From positions 1 to 41,640 of the forward strand of contig CAJJPZ010000005.1 in the NCBI GenBank assembly GCA_905193765.1: DNA of 41,640 nt. The letters are read 5' to 3'. The notes beneath the pieces are model-generated. The model was not told the origin of the DNA. It saw only the letters and a program-made list of their open reading frames with translations, and did not search any database. The translations under genes were made by a program, and so were the position numbers. Positions 8,623 to 15,857 of this stretch are shown here, piece after piece; position 1 is the first letter of the stretch; the number at the start of each line of letters is the position of its first letter. This DNA comes from an uncultured Eubacterium sp. Its GTDB lineage: Bacteria > Bacillota > Clostridia > Peptostreptococcales > Anaerovoracaceae.

Positions 8623-8653
8623 AAAAAATTTCTGCCGGAGCAGTTCCTGCTCC
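8623..8653 (-). terminator. terminator of the lipoprotein gene
   Basis: GGAGCAG (8637-8643) and CTGCTCC (8647-8653) form a perfect 7-bp stem with a 3-nt loop. On the minus strand a run of six T (8623-8628) follows about 8 nt later. It lies some 100 bp after the stop at 8755; the intervening sequence holds nothing I recognise. Confidence 0.6.
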
Positions 8654-8754
8654 CAGTCGTGATTTGATCCTGTGCAAGCTGCCCTTTCCGGGTCCTGTAA
8701 CGGGGCCCGCCGCTGTGACAGACTGCTGCTTATATCCTGCTGCGGGGTCCGGCA

Positions 8755-9285
8755 CTACTGCGGATCTGCGTCTCTGAACTCGATGCTGAAATCGCCGAAC
8801 TTTGCCGTGTCCACAGAAAAAATGTAGGCTGACGGATCATCTTTATCCAGAGCGAATGACCTGGTATCCCCGTTCTCGGCCATTATGCCGACTTCCACCG
8901 ACTCGCTGTTGTCGACCACGCAGATGAGTGTTTTATTGCCTTCCGTCTGCGAAAAATATACCTGCGGCACCTCCGCTTCCAGCCTGCTCTGCTGTATCTC
9001 GAACTTCCCGTCATCGTTCTTCTTCATCAGCAATCCGCCCGTAAGCTTTTTGCCGCAGCTGACTGCCACAAGCCTGAACCCGTCCTTAGTCGTCGCCTCG
9101 TCTGTGATCTTCACATCAGCACCGTCGCCGTACTCGCTGATCTGATCATCGAAAGTATCGCTGACATACGCCGTGATGTCCTCATCCGACTCCATCACAT
9201 TGCTGCGTCCGCATGATGTCATCATGACCCCCGCCGTCAGCAGTACCAGCACACATATCACCGTTCTCATAAAAGTTTTCTTCAT
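8755..9285 (-). CDS. predicted lipoprotein, unknown
   Basis: 176 residues starting MKKTFMRTVICVLVLLTAG, then VMMTSCGRS, a signal peptidase II lipobox with Cys near residue 25. The mature part is acidic and beta-rich, with no family I recognise. Three ATG codons lie in a row; the third (9285) is placed best, 8 nt after AAGGAG. No ECF motif was found upstream; the 240-bp gap to 9526 holds a possible TACAAT -10 element on the minus strand near 9422 but no clear -35. Confidence 0.75.
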   Translation of the reverse strand: MKKTFMRTVICVLVLLTAGVMMTSCGRSNVMESDEDITAYVSDTFDDQISEYGDGADVKITDEATTKDGFRLVAVSCGKKLTGGLLMKKNDDGKFEIQQSRLEAEVPQVYFSQTEGNKTLICVVDNSESVEVGIMAENGDTRSFALDKDDPSAYIFSVDTAKFGDFSIEFRDADPQ

Positions 9286-9525
9286 CATCATAACTCCTTT
9301 TCATCATCCGGCAGCTGCATAGTTTCCAGCAGTAGCTGCGCTCTTTGCTGTATGTATTTTTCTATCACCCTGATCGGACGACATCATCGTGGCCCCGATG
9401 ACATCTTTATGATATCTATTGTATCACGCTTCCGGCATAAATAAAATACGATGAACATCACCTCATATAGTTCTTATTATATAAGATACTCCTGCAGCCG
9501 GATAATTTCAGCGGATGAGCAAAAA

Positions 9526-9999
9526 CTATGATTTTTTTCTATGTTTTTTTACTGCGGCGGCTGCCAGGACGGTCATCACCGCTACAATGGTGACCAGGAT
9601 GAACATCATTAGGATGCGCATTCTGTCACCTTTCTATTTATCGACGGACAAAACAGTGATATCCGTTTCTCTGATCCTCGTGATATATGCATGCCAGCCG
9701 CGGGACAGCACGATGGTATCATCATCATTCAAAGTTCCTGCACTTTCCCGATGGTATAGATCTCCCACCGGCAGCCTATCGTACTGCGCGTATTTTGTTT
9801 TCCCATCTTCTCTGAACAGAACGACTATCGAGCCGTTGATATCCTCTGATGTGATCACGCGCACACTGCTGCGCCGGAGATCGTCCTGTATATCGTCTCC
9901 CGTGACAGTGACTCTGTAACCGACAGCCGTCAGGATCACTGCCGATAATACGATCACCAGCAGATATACCGTCAGGATCCGCTTTGATATTTTTGCCAT
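9526..9999 (-). pseudogene. bitopic membrane protein interrupted by an amber codon
   Basis: The reading frame starts at 9999 (AAGGAG just upstream) and hits TAG at 9634-9636 after 121 codons. It then continues in frame for 35 more codons to TAG at 9526. The continuation (KGDRMRILMMFILVTIVAV, then a KKHRKKS tail) matches the C-terminal membrane segment of the paralogue at 13702-14154. That paralogue has Trp (TGG) exactly where TAG stands here. So one base change removed the C-terminal anchor. The product would still carry the N-terminal anchor and the exported VTGDDIQ...TDITVLSVDK domain. Read-through is possible but less likely. Confidence 0.85.
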
Positions 10000-10028
10000 A
10001 CTCCTTTTTCTTTCCCGTTGTCCTGCGG

Positions 10029-10583
10029 CTACTGAGCTATGGAGAACTGCTCCGTTGAGATAACGCCGAACACGCCGTTTTCGTCAAGGCTGACCCGGTC
10101 ACCCAGAGCTGTGGCGTTCGTGTCGTCCGGAGCCTTGCCCAGCGCAAAATATACCTCTGTACCATTGTTCGGATCTTCGACGCTGCCGTATATATACGTT
10201 GCTGTTTCCAGCGTGCTTCTATCCTTAGTGTTTACATTGAAAAACGCCGAGATGCGATCGGTCCTCCATTTGCCTTTGCGCTCATCCGTTTTCATGATGA
10301 ATCCCACAAAATCCTTGTCCGCTTTGTCTTTGTACGGCAGCAGAACGAGGTAATATGTGACCTTGCCTGATGTGACCTTGTCCAGTATATTGTCGTCAGG
10401 CTCCGACGGCAGGCTGAGTTCGAGATCAGGCTCAGCTACCAGCGAGCGCACCGCTTTATCTATCGACGCCTGCTGTGTGCTGTCCGTATAAAGCTCATCC
10501 TTTTCACTGTTTACTGCCGTTGCGATCATATATCCCAGCAAGCCTGCAAGCAAAATGCTCAGTATAATTATGATTTTTTTCAT
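10029..10583 (-). CDS. membrane-anchored exported protein, paralogue of 14214-14762
   Basis: 184 residues. An N-terminal membrane segment (MKKIIIILSILLAGLLGYMIA) is followed by an exported domain. The domain matches the gene at 14214-14762 along its whole length (YTDSTQQASIDKA; TYYLVLLPYKD; RKGKWRTDR; FALGKAPDDTNA; GVFGVISTEQ). The function is unknown; the fold looks alpha/beta with a central lipid- or ligand-binding-like sheet, which is a guess. I prefer the ATG at 10583 with AAGGTGAGG upstream over the GTG at 10592. It is followed by the amber-broken gene, the same order as in the second copy. Confidence 0.85.
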   Translation of the reverse strand: MKKIIIILSILLAGLLGYMIATAVNSEKDELYTDSTQQASIDKAVRSLVAEPDLELSLPSEPDDNILDKVTSGKVTYYLVLLPYKDKADKDFVGFIMKTDERKGKWRTDRISAFFNVNTKDRSTLETATYIYGSVEDPNNGTEVYFALGKAPDDTNATALGDRVSLDENGVFGVISTEQFSIAQ

Positions 10584-10624
10584 AGTCCTCACCTTCTTAT
10601 ACTTTCTTTTAACATTATCGGCAT

Positions 10625-10737
10625 CTATTCTTGATCATGTTTATTAGCCTGGGTTGCATATCTTCCTGTCACTGCAAGATTCAGCAGTGCCCATATCACG
10701 AGCAGCCATGCCAGTGGCACCGCCGTCTGTTCTCACC
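10625..10737 (-). pseudogene. 3' remnant of a paralogue of the two-TM protein at 17969-18481
   Basis: On the minus strand the frame reads AVPLAWLLVIWALLNLAVTGRY and stops at 10625. It mirrors the C-terminus ASGPLTWILIIWILLNLAVIRKYEK of the gene at 17969-18481, and the DNA is also clearly similar. An in-frame TGA precedes it and no start or ribosome site remains. The array at 10750-11088 begins directly upstream, so the 5' part was lost or replaced. Confidence 0.75.
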
Positions 10738-10749
10738 GAGCTTCATGAT

Positions 10750-11088
10750 GGTAGAAAAACAGGCTGTGTCTGTGCAAAAATCTACCCTCATGTCATGGCC
10801 AACGGGTTTCATCGTCATCCAGGCCTGTTTCTGCTGCTGGATCAGAGTCCAATGGTAGAATAATCACGTCTTTTTTCGCAAAAGCCTACCCGTCTATGGA
10901 TATATATTGCATTATTTGATATTTTTTACATCCATCTGATCCCGCATGGTAGGTTTTTAAAAATTTATTGCTGATTTATCTACCATCGGGCACCTGCCGC
11001 AATGATTTTGCATGTGCTCACACCACCAAATTCATGCCCGCTCAAAGTGACGGTAGGTTTTTCATGAAAAGGCCTCTGTTTTCCTACT
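10750..11088. repeat. array of regularly spaced inverted GGTAG/CTACC half-sites
   Basis: GGTAG occurs at 10750, 10854, 10948 and 11052. Each is followed exactly 32 bp later by CTACC (10782, 10886, 10980) or CTACT (11084). This gives four GGTAG-N27-CTACC units with starts 104, 94 and 104 bp apart. Read outward-in, the eight arms share GGTAG-R followed by a tract of A/T, for example GGTAGGTTTTT twice, GGTAGATTTTTGC and GGTAGGCTTTTGC. The interiors and spacers otherwise differ. No reading frame spans it. All spacings are close to whole helical turns. It lies between the stop of the gene at 11088 and the remnant at 10737. Confidence 0.8.
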
Positions 11089-11489
11089 CACCTTATCATG
11101 CAGGACACTTCCACAGCTCCTGCACCGCCCGCCGCACTAATCTCCGCCGCTGAAGAATAAGTCTCCGGTAGTCCCAGTGTGTATCGGGCAGAAACCATAA
11201 TACTTACGCAGTTGAAGATGATCATGCAGATGATCACAATAAGCCATGGCCTGGAAATCCTGTCGTCGGGCCCGTGATGTCTGTTGTATATTTTAACGCT
11301 CATCACCGAAGCAGCCACAAATGACGAGATCAGCGAAAACCAAAGTCCCTCGTGATTCCAGAACATGGTTTTCCCGGCGATACCGTATTCATCGACAAGC
11401 CAGCCTGTTGCGACCAGCAATGCCGCACTGATCACAAACATGATCAGGAAAATCACAAAAACACAGATATCTTTTTTCCTGCTGTCCAT
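11088..11489 (-). CDS. small integral membrane protein, unknown
   Basis: 133 residues with three hydrophobic segments (VFVIFLIMFVISAALLVATGWLV; WFSLISSFVAASVMSV; LIVIICMIIFNCVSIMV). The linkers are charged and the C-terminal tail is Ala/Ser-rich. Start at 11489 is favoured by AAGGGAGAG a few nt upstream, rather than the outer ATG at 11507. It is the last intact gene of the operon starting at 12318. Its stop codon touches the degenerate CTACT of the array. Confidence 0.75.
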   Translation of the reverse strand: MDSRKKDICVFVIFLIMFVISAALLVATGWLVDEYGIAGKTMFWNHEGLWFSLISSFVAASVMSVKIYNRHHGPDDRISRPWLIVIICMIIFNCVSIMVSARYTLGLPETYSSAAEISAAGGAGAVEVSCMIR

Positions 11490-11521
11490 CTGTACTCTCC
11501 CTTCCATTCATTGAAATACAT

Positions 11522-11689
11522 TTACTTTTTACATGAGATCCCCACCAGCAGATATATGCTCGGGATAAAGAAAAAAATCATCGCAAAATAGTCGTAATTG
11601 CAGTCAAAAACTGCGCCGTCTATACATGAGCCTGCAAAACTGCACGCTGCAGATATGATCAGGACCAAGATGAATTTTGCATACTTCAT
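11522..11689 (-). CDS. short membrane protein, unknown
   Basis: 55 residues with two hydrophobic segments (FILVLIISAACSFAGSCI and YFAMIFFFIPSIYLLVGI). GGGGAGGTGGA precedes tandem ATG codons at 11692 and 11689; I use the second. The longer frame to 11791 overlaps the upstream gene and lacks a ribosome site. It sits between 11788-12318 and 11088-11489 in the same direction, so co-transcription is likely. Confidence 0.65.
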   Translation of the reverse strand: MKYAKFILVLIISAACSFAGSCIDGAVFDCNYDYFAMIFFFIPSIYLLVGISCKK

Positions 11690-11787
11690 CATTCCACCTC
11701 CCCGCAGGTCTGTATACACACGTTCCACCGGACAGTCCGCTTCCGTCATGATCCCGTGTGTCACCGAAACTGCCCCATGGCCGGCCG

Positions 11788-12318
11788 TCACTTCCTGTCT
11801 TCGACCAGTTCCTTATAAGCACGCTCCCGGTCTGCCTTGTAGTGATCGGATGCGCGGAGAGACCCACTTTTCATCCCGGCGTATTTCAGCAGCAGCAACG
11901 GGAAATCCTCATTACGCTCGTTGTCGTCATCGTACGCCGTATCGAAACCCACCACTTTGACGCTGTCCTGCTTTTTCTCAGCATACACGACAGCCGGGTA
12001 GCTGACGTCGTCATCTTCGACTTCATCGGTCAGCTTATTGTTATCCGCTATATAAAATTCCAACGCCTGATACAGCACGAAGTATTTCTTATCCTGATCA
12101 TCACCTTTGCTTTCGCCGATGACTTTGATATGGCAATACGATCTGGTATCATCTCCCAGCGATTTGCCGTTGAGGTCATCAAGCTGCTTCTCGATGGAAG
12201 CCACCTCCCGGGAAGTTATATCCGAAGAATATTTTCGCACCCCTGAATAACAGATAATAACGATCATAAGTACGATAAGCAAAATGCATATAAGCGTTCT
12301 TTTTTTAGTTCCTGACAT
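11788..12318 (-). CDS. membrane-anchored exported protein, unknown
   Basis: 176 residues: a basic N-terminus, one membrane segment (TLICILLIVLMIVIICYSGV) and an acidic exported domain ending in a charged helix (HYKADRERAYKELVEDRK). The layout resembles 13171-13686 (anchor, beta-rich core, charged terminal helix), but I cannot show homology by eye. GGAAGGGGAG precedes the ATG. It is the first gene of a three-gene operon led by the ECF-type promoter at 12375-12405. Confidence 0.8.
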   Translation of the reverse strand: MSGTKKRTLICILLIVLMIVIICYSGVRKYSSDITSREVASIEKQLDDLNGKSLGDDTRSYCHIKVIGESKGDDQDKKYFVLYQALEFYIADNNKLTDEVEDDDVSYPAVVYAEKKQDSVKVVGFDTAYDDDNERNEDFPLLLLKYAGMKSGSLRASDHYKADRERAYKELVEDRK

Positions 12319-12374
12319 TGTGCACTCCCCTTCCCGGTATCAGATAACTGTTGAATATAACTGCTACTTTACAG

Positions 12375-12405
12375 ATATAACACCCCGACTCCCTGACATG
12401 TTACA
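12375..12405 (-). promoter_or_regulatory. ECF-type promoter (regulon member a)
   Basis: On the minus strand TGTAACAT (12398-12405), a 16-bp spacer and GTTATAT (12375-12381). The upstream block GCATGATAAAG is also shared with the promoters at 14791 and 15791. Confidence 0.75.
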
Positions 12406-12497
12406 CTTTATCATGCAAAATTTCAGCGGCCGGTCACCATATCGTCCGTGATCATCGGGACCCCTGCCCTTGCTTCATCCTCAGACCGACTCCACCC

Positions 12498-12526
12498 TTG
12501 CTCCCGGAGCATAAATGTGATATCAT
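12498..12526 (+). promoter_or_regulatory. sigma-A promoter of the SUKH-like gene
   Basis: TTGCTC (12498-12503), a 17-bp spacer and TATCAT (12521-12526), 41 bp before the start at 12567. Confidence 0.6.
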
Positions 12527-12566
12527 GTAAATATCATAATATTCACGCAATAAGGAGGTCAGGCGA

Positions 12567-13058
12567 ATGAGTGCAAATACAGAAAATATCGTCGAAGCGA
12601 TAAACAAAATCAGGCAGGTGCCGATCTATACTGACTGGGAAACACCGCCGGAAGAAATCGAGGTCCATCCCAATAAGGGCTTACCGGTGGAACGACTGAA
12701 CCTTGTCCAGTTAAAATACGGCCTTGTGTTCTCCAAAAGTTTCAGGGACTTTTTCAAGGCATTCAACGGTATGTATTTTTTCAAATACGCTGACTGTCGT
12801 ATCTATGATCTCGCCACTGCCGTCGAATCATCTATGGACCTTGAAACCATGGACAAGAAACTGCTCGTACTGGGTTACTTTTATGACGACCAGATACTCA
12901 TGGACTGCTCATCAGAAGAAAACCTTATGTTCTACTCCCTTGAGGGCCTGGAAGAGCCTAATCCCTTTGACCTCTCATTCGAACAGTTTATCAGAAAATG
13001 CATCGAAAAAAGGTTTGAGATTTTCTGGGCCGACTATGTTATGAACCCTATCGATTAG
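12567..13058 (+). CDS. SMI1/KNR4 (SUKH)-like protein, possible orphan immunity protein
   Basis: 163 residues. The central and C-terminal pattern resembles the SUKH superfamily: SKSFRDFFKAFNGMYFF, then LVLGYFYDDQILMDC with a two-strand turn, and a closing DLSFEQFIRKCIE helix. Many bacterial SUKH proteins protect against contact-dependent or secreted polymorphic toxins. No toxin gene lies beside it here, so it may be an orphan immunity gene. AAGGAGG precedes the ATG. It is the only plus-strand gene inside the minus-strand accessory cluster and has its own promoter and terminator. Confidence 0.65.
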   Translation: MSANTENIVEAINKIRQVPIYTDWETPPEEIEVHPNKGLPVERLNLVQLKYGLVFSKSFRDFFKAFNGMYFFKYADCRIYDLATAVESSMDLETMDKKLLVLGYFYDDQILMDCSSEENLMFYSLEGLEEPNPFDLSFEQFIRKCIEKRFEIFWADYVMNPID

Positions 13059-13079
13059 CCCCTGGATTTTATACAGTTC

Positions 13080-13114
13080 CTGCGTTACTGACACCTCAGC
13101 AGCGCAGTTTTTTT
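13080..13114 (+). terminator. terminator of the SUKH-like gene
   Basis: CTGCG (13080-13084) pairs with CGCAG (13103-13107), with an inner CTGA/TCAG stem across a small internal loop. Seven T follow (13108-13114). Confidence 0.85.
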
Positions 13115-13170
13115 ATCGATTCCCTGTCTTACCCATCGCTGCTCCTGCAGCCGTCACCCGTGTTCCCCGA

Positions 13171-13686
13171 TCATTTCAATGAGTTGAAGTATTCCTTAGC
13201 TTTTTCGGTGTCCTCCTTCAGATACTTGTCCGGATCTTCAGGCTTCATTTTGCTGTAGATATCCTGCGGGATCTTTGATCTTGACTTCGATCCTGGCTCA
13301 GCCCTATCTTCATCACTAAGGATATCGATATCCTTGATCTTCACATCATTCCCATCTATCACAGTATCGACTACAATTATGTCACCGTACGCAGATTCAT
13401 GGTGCAACTTTCTACTCTTTCCGCTTTTGTAAAACCCATTAGATGTCCCAGTAATAAACATTCTCGTACTGCATCCCGCCCATTTGCTTCCATAGTATTT
13501 GATATGAAAACTGCGGTACTCTGTATCATAGCTGTAGTGATCATTTAACCCTGCCGTCAGGCTTGCAAGCTGCTCATCATTGAGTTCGATATCCTTTGCT
13601 GTCTGAATGACTGCTGTCATAACTACCACTGCAGCTATGACCACTGCGACCACTCCTGCTATCAGCCATTTCGTATTCGTTTTCAT
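13171..13686 (-). CDS. membrane-anchored exported protein, unknown
   Basis: 171 residues: N-terminal anchor (WLIAGVVAVVIAAVVVMTAVI), a beta-rich exported core (YSYDTEYRSFHIKYYGS; SAYGDIIVVDTVIDG) and a Lys/Glu-rich terminal helix (EDTEKAKEYFNSLK). No family recognised. AAGGAG precedes the ATG. It is third in the operon 14762-13171, downstream of the duplicated pair; the corresponding position after the first copy of the pair is taken by an unrelated lipoprotein gene. Confidence 0.8.
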   Translation of the reverse strand: MKTNTKWLIAGVVAVVIAAVVVMTAVIQTAKDIELNDEQLASLTAGLNDHYSYDTEYRSFHIKYYGSKWAGCSTRMFITGTSNGFYKSGKSRKLHHESAYGDIIVVDTVIDGNDVKIKDIDILSDEDRAEPGSKSRSKIPQDIYSKMKPEDPDKYLKEDTEKAKEYFNSLK

Positions 13687-13701
13687 CCTGAACTCCTTGC
13701 T

Positions 13702-14154
13702 TTATCTTCTGTAATGTTTCACTGCAGCTGCTGCAGCAACAGTCAGTATGGCGATTATCGAAACCAGTATAAACATACTGAGTATCCGTGTTCTATCGCC
13801 TTTCCATTTATCTACCGACAAAACAGTTATATCCGTTTCACTGATTTTCACTATATATGCATGCCAGCCTGAGGACAGCACAATGGTATCATCACCCTTA
13901 AGTTCTCCAGTTCGTTCCTGATGATAGAGATCCCCTGCAGGAAGTTTGTCGTACTGTATATATTTTATTTTCCCGTTTTCCCGGAACAAAACAACTTTCG
14001 AACTGCTGATGTCCTCAGATCTGATTATATGTGCACTACTACTGATATTTTCCTGTATGTCATCACCTGTGACCGCACCTTTATAATCAGCAATCAGAAA
14101 AATCACTGCCAGTAATGATATGATTATCAGATATGCTATCCCTATTTTTTTCAT
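13702..14154 (-). CDS. bitopic membrane protein with exported domain (intact copy)
   Basis: 150 residues: N-terminal membrane segment (IAYLIIISLLAVIFLIA), an exported domain of about 95 residues (VTGDDIQ; IRSEDIS; VVLFRENGKIKYIQYDKLP; DDTIVLSSGWHAYIV; TDITVLSVDK) and a C-terminal membrane segment with a basic tail. Its closest relative in the window is the amber-broken gene at 9526-9999. The ATG at 14154 is chosen for AAAGGA and because the longer frame to 14214 would overlap the preceding gene. Start contexts of this gene and the previous one are nearly identical (AAGGACAAGATATG), as expected after duplication. Function unknown. Confidence 0.85.
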   Translation of the reverse strand: MKKIGIAYLIIISLLAVIFLIADYKGAVTGDDIQENISSSAHIIRSEDISSSKVVLFRENGKIKYIQYDKLPAGDLYHQERTGELKGDDTIVLSSGWHAYIVKISETDITVLSVDKWKGDRTRILSMFILVSIIAILTVAAAAAVKHYRR

Positions 14155-14213
14155 ATCTTGTCCTTTCTGCATGATGCTGCAATACTGCTCAAAGCTGCAC
14201 CATGCGCTTTTCA

Positions 14214-14762
14214 TTACTGATATATCCGGAGCTGCTCCGTTGAAATAACACCGAACACATCGTTGGCACCGGGATCTGTCAGTTCACCTGAAACTGCAGC
14301 GTTCGTATCATACGGAGCTTTTCCCAGTGCAAAATATATCTCTTCATTATTGTCCGGGTCTGTAATACTATCGTATATATACGTTGCGTTCGGAAGAGTG
14401 TTTTTATCTTCAGGTCTTACATTGTAGAGTGCCGTCATCCGGTCAGTTTTCCACATTCCCTTGCGTTCCGATGTTCTCATAACGAATCCTGCAAGGCTGT
14501 CATTGTCTTCGTACGGCAGCAGAACGAGATAGTATGTCGTTTTGCCTGTCGTGACTTTGTCCAGAATATAATCATTACTCTCTGATGGCAGATGCAGCTT
14601 GATATCCGGCTCCGATACAAATGATCGTAACGCCTTATCTATTGACGACTGCTGCGTAGCATCAGTATACATGGCATCCTTTTCATCGTTCAGTGACAAT
14701 ACGGTAACAGATACCAGCATGCCTGTAAGAACAACGCTTAATATAATTATAATTTTTTTCAT
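14214..14762 (-). CDS. membrane-anchored exported protein, paralogue of 10029-10583
   Basis: 182 residues with an N-terminal anchor (MKKIIIILSVVLTGMLVSVTV) and an exported domain colinear with 10029-10583 (YTDATQQSSIDKALRS; TYYLVLLPYED; RKGMWKTDRMTA; FALGKAPYDTNA; DVFGVISTEQ). It leads the operon with 13702-14154 and 13171-13686 under the ECF-type promoter at 14791-14821. In the other copy no ECF motif precedes the pair; instead the GGTAG/CTACC array and a gene remnant lie upstream. The molecular role is unknown; surface sensing or envelope protection would fit the ECF context but is inference. Confidence 0.85.
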   Translation of the reverse strand: MKKIIIILSVVLTGMLVSVTVLSLNDEKDAMYTDATQQSSIDKALRSFVSEPDIKLHLPSESNDYILDKVTTGKTTYYLVLLPYEDNDSLAGFVMRTSERKGMWKTDRMTALYNVRPEDKNTLPNATYIYDSITDPDNNEEIYFALGKAPYDTNAAVSGELTDPGANDVFGVISTEQLRIYQ

Positions 14763-14790
14763 ATCTTGTCCTTTTAGTCTGGTGTTGTAA

Positions 14791-14821
14791 ATATAACAAC
14801 CTGATCTCCTGTCATGTTACA
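14791..14821 (-). promoter_or_regulatory. ECF-type promoter (regulon member b)
   Basis: On the minus strand TGTAACAT (14814-14821), a 16-bp spacer and GTTATAT (14791-14797), preceded by ACATGATTATG. It lies 28 bp before the start codon at 14762. Confidence 0.75.
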
Positions 14822-14857
14822 CATAATCATGTATTTCCGAGATACGTTTTGATATAG

Positions 14858-15607
14858 CTACTGATCTGCACGCGTATACCAGCTTATTTTTATATCTTCT
14901 TTAAAGGCTTTATCATTCTCATTTTTTAAAATTTTACAATCCTTATCCAGAGCTGTTTTTAATGTGGTGTATCTTCCGGTTTCTTTAAATGATTCCACAA
15001 TACGCTTTTTTACTGATTTCCATTCCTTATCCCAGTTCAGAACCTTATCTTTGCTTTCAGATGACCGACTCTCATTTTCATAATATTTATCATATGCGTC
15101 AGAATAAACTTTATCTGTGTACATCTGTTTTGCATAAAAAGATTTATTTTTATTTATGATTTCGTCAAATGAAGTTCCTGCGGATTCACATGCTGTTTCT
15201 ATCTCTTTATAATTATCTGCTTCCCTGCCTTCTGAAACTATATCTTTGATCCTCTCCTGAATCTCATCGTCTGTCACTATTATGTTATTCTTCTCTGCAT
15301 AATAACAGATTGCCTCGGTTTCAATGATCTGTTCTTTCGCAGATTCAACATTTGCTGTATTCGATTTTCCTGTCAGTTCCCCGAGATTCACTTCATACCA
15401 GAAATCCGGATATGTACTGTCCGATCCCAGAGCGCATTGCCTCTCGAATTTTCCTATCTGTATCTCTATAAATGAATCCAGTGCTTCCCTGTTGCCTCCT
15501 GCATGATTATCACTGTCATTTTTTGAAGCATATACAGCAATCAAAACAAGAATAGCAGCAGCAACCGAACATATTAATAAAATCAAAAGTCTTTTCTTAT
15601 TTTTCAT
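14858..15607 (-). CDS. membrane-anchored SurA/PrsA N-terminal-like chaperone domain protein
   Basis: 249 residues: an N-terminal anchor (LLILLICSVAAAILVLIAVYA) followed by a long helical region. Residues about 90-180 (SAKEQIIETEAICYYAEKNN, then TDDEIQERIKDIV and YAKQMYTDKVYSDAYDKYY) have the pattern of the SurA/PrsA-type peptidyl-prolyl isomerase N-terminal chaperone domain. No parvulin catalytic domain follows, so a holdase-like or client-binding role is inferred rather than isomerase activity. The region is AT-rich. No good ribosome site sits at the ATG; GGGAGGAAA lies 40 nt upstream before a four-codon open frame (GTG to TAA). Confidence 0.7.
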   Translation of the reverse strand: MKNKKRLLILLICSVAAAILVLIAVYASKNDSDNHAGGNREALDSFIEIQIGKFERQCALGSDSTYPDFWYEVNLGELTGKSNTANVESAKEQIIETEAICYYAEKNNIIVTDDEIQERIKDIVSEGREADNYKEIETACESAGTSFDEIINKNKSFYAKQMYTDKVYSDAYDKYYENESRSSESKDKVLNWDKEWKSVKKRIVESFKETGRYTTLKTALDKDCKILKNENDKAFKEDIKISWYTRADQ

Positions 15608-15695
15608 TTTATGTACGCTATGTGTTACTTACTGAAGTATCACAATTTCCTCCCTTAATCAAGTGCTCTGTTTTCTGAATTTTTTAGTCCTCTCA

Positions 15696-15782
15696 TCAAT
15701 GCCGCACTACCGGACCGTATTCTTTTACTGCATCTTAGTCTGCATATGCTCTGCAGACTGCTTTTGCACGGTAACGGTGACC
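15696..15782 (-). pseudogene. 3' remnant of a paralogue of the secreted protein at 18550-18972
   Basis: On the minus strand the frame reads HRYRAKAVCRAYAD, a stop, then DAVKEYGPVVRH and a stop. This aligns with the end of the secreted protein at 18550-18972 (YKYRTKAVFRAYAGSNSEKV...STVKY), and the DNA agrees over most of the length. Only the last 29 codons remain. It begins immediately after the ECF promoter at 15791, as if a deletion joined promoter and gene tail. It now forms part of the leader of the gene at 14858-15607. Confidence 0.7.
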
Positions 15783-15790
15783 ATTTGTGA

Positions 15791-15821
15791 ATGTAATACT
15801 CCGGCTTCCCGGCATGTTACA
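15791..15821 (-). promoter_or_regulatory. ECF-type promoter (regulon member c)
   Basis: On the minus strand TGTAACAT (15814-15821), a 16-bp spacer and ATTACAT (15791-15797), preceded by GCATGATTATG as in member b. The next intact start codon is at 15607, so the leader would be about 180 nt and would include the gene remnant. Confidence 0.7.
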
Positions 15822-15857
15822 CATAATCATGCAATTAATTTAATATACTTCCGATTA

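Noticed and set aside
10750..11088. CRISPR array
   Set aside because: Only five bases per arm are constant and the sequence between arms differs from unit to unit; there are no identical repeats of 23 bp or more and no cas genes.
10750..11088. Integron attC sites or REP/BIME elements
   Set aside because: attC core motifs (RYYYAAC/GTTRRRY) are missing, and the 27-bp interiors do not form the hairpins that follow GTAG in REP elements. A distant relation to REP-type sites cannot be ruled out.
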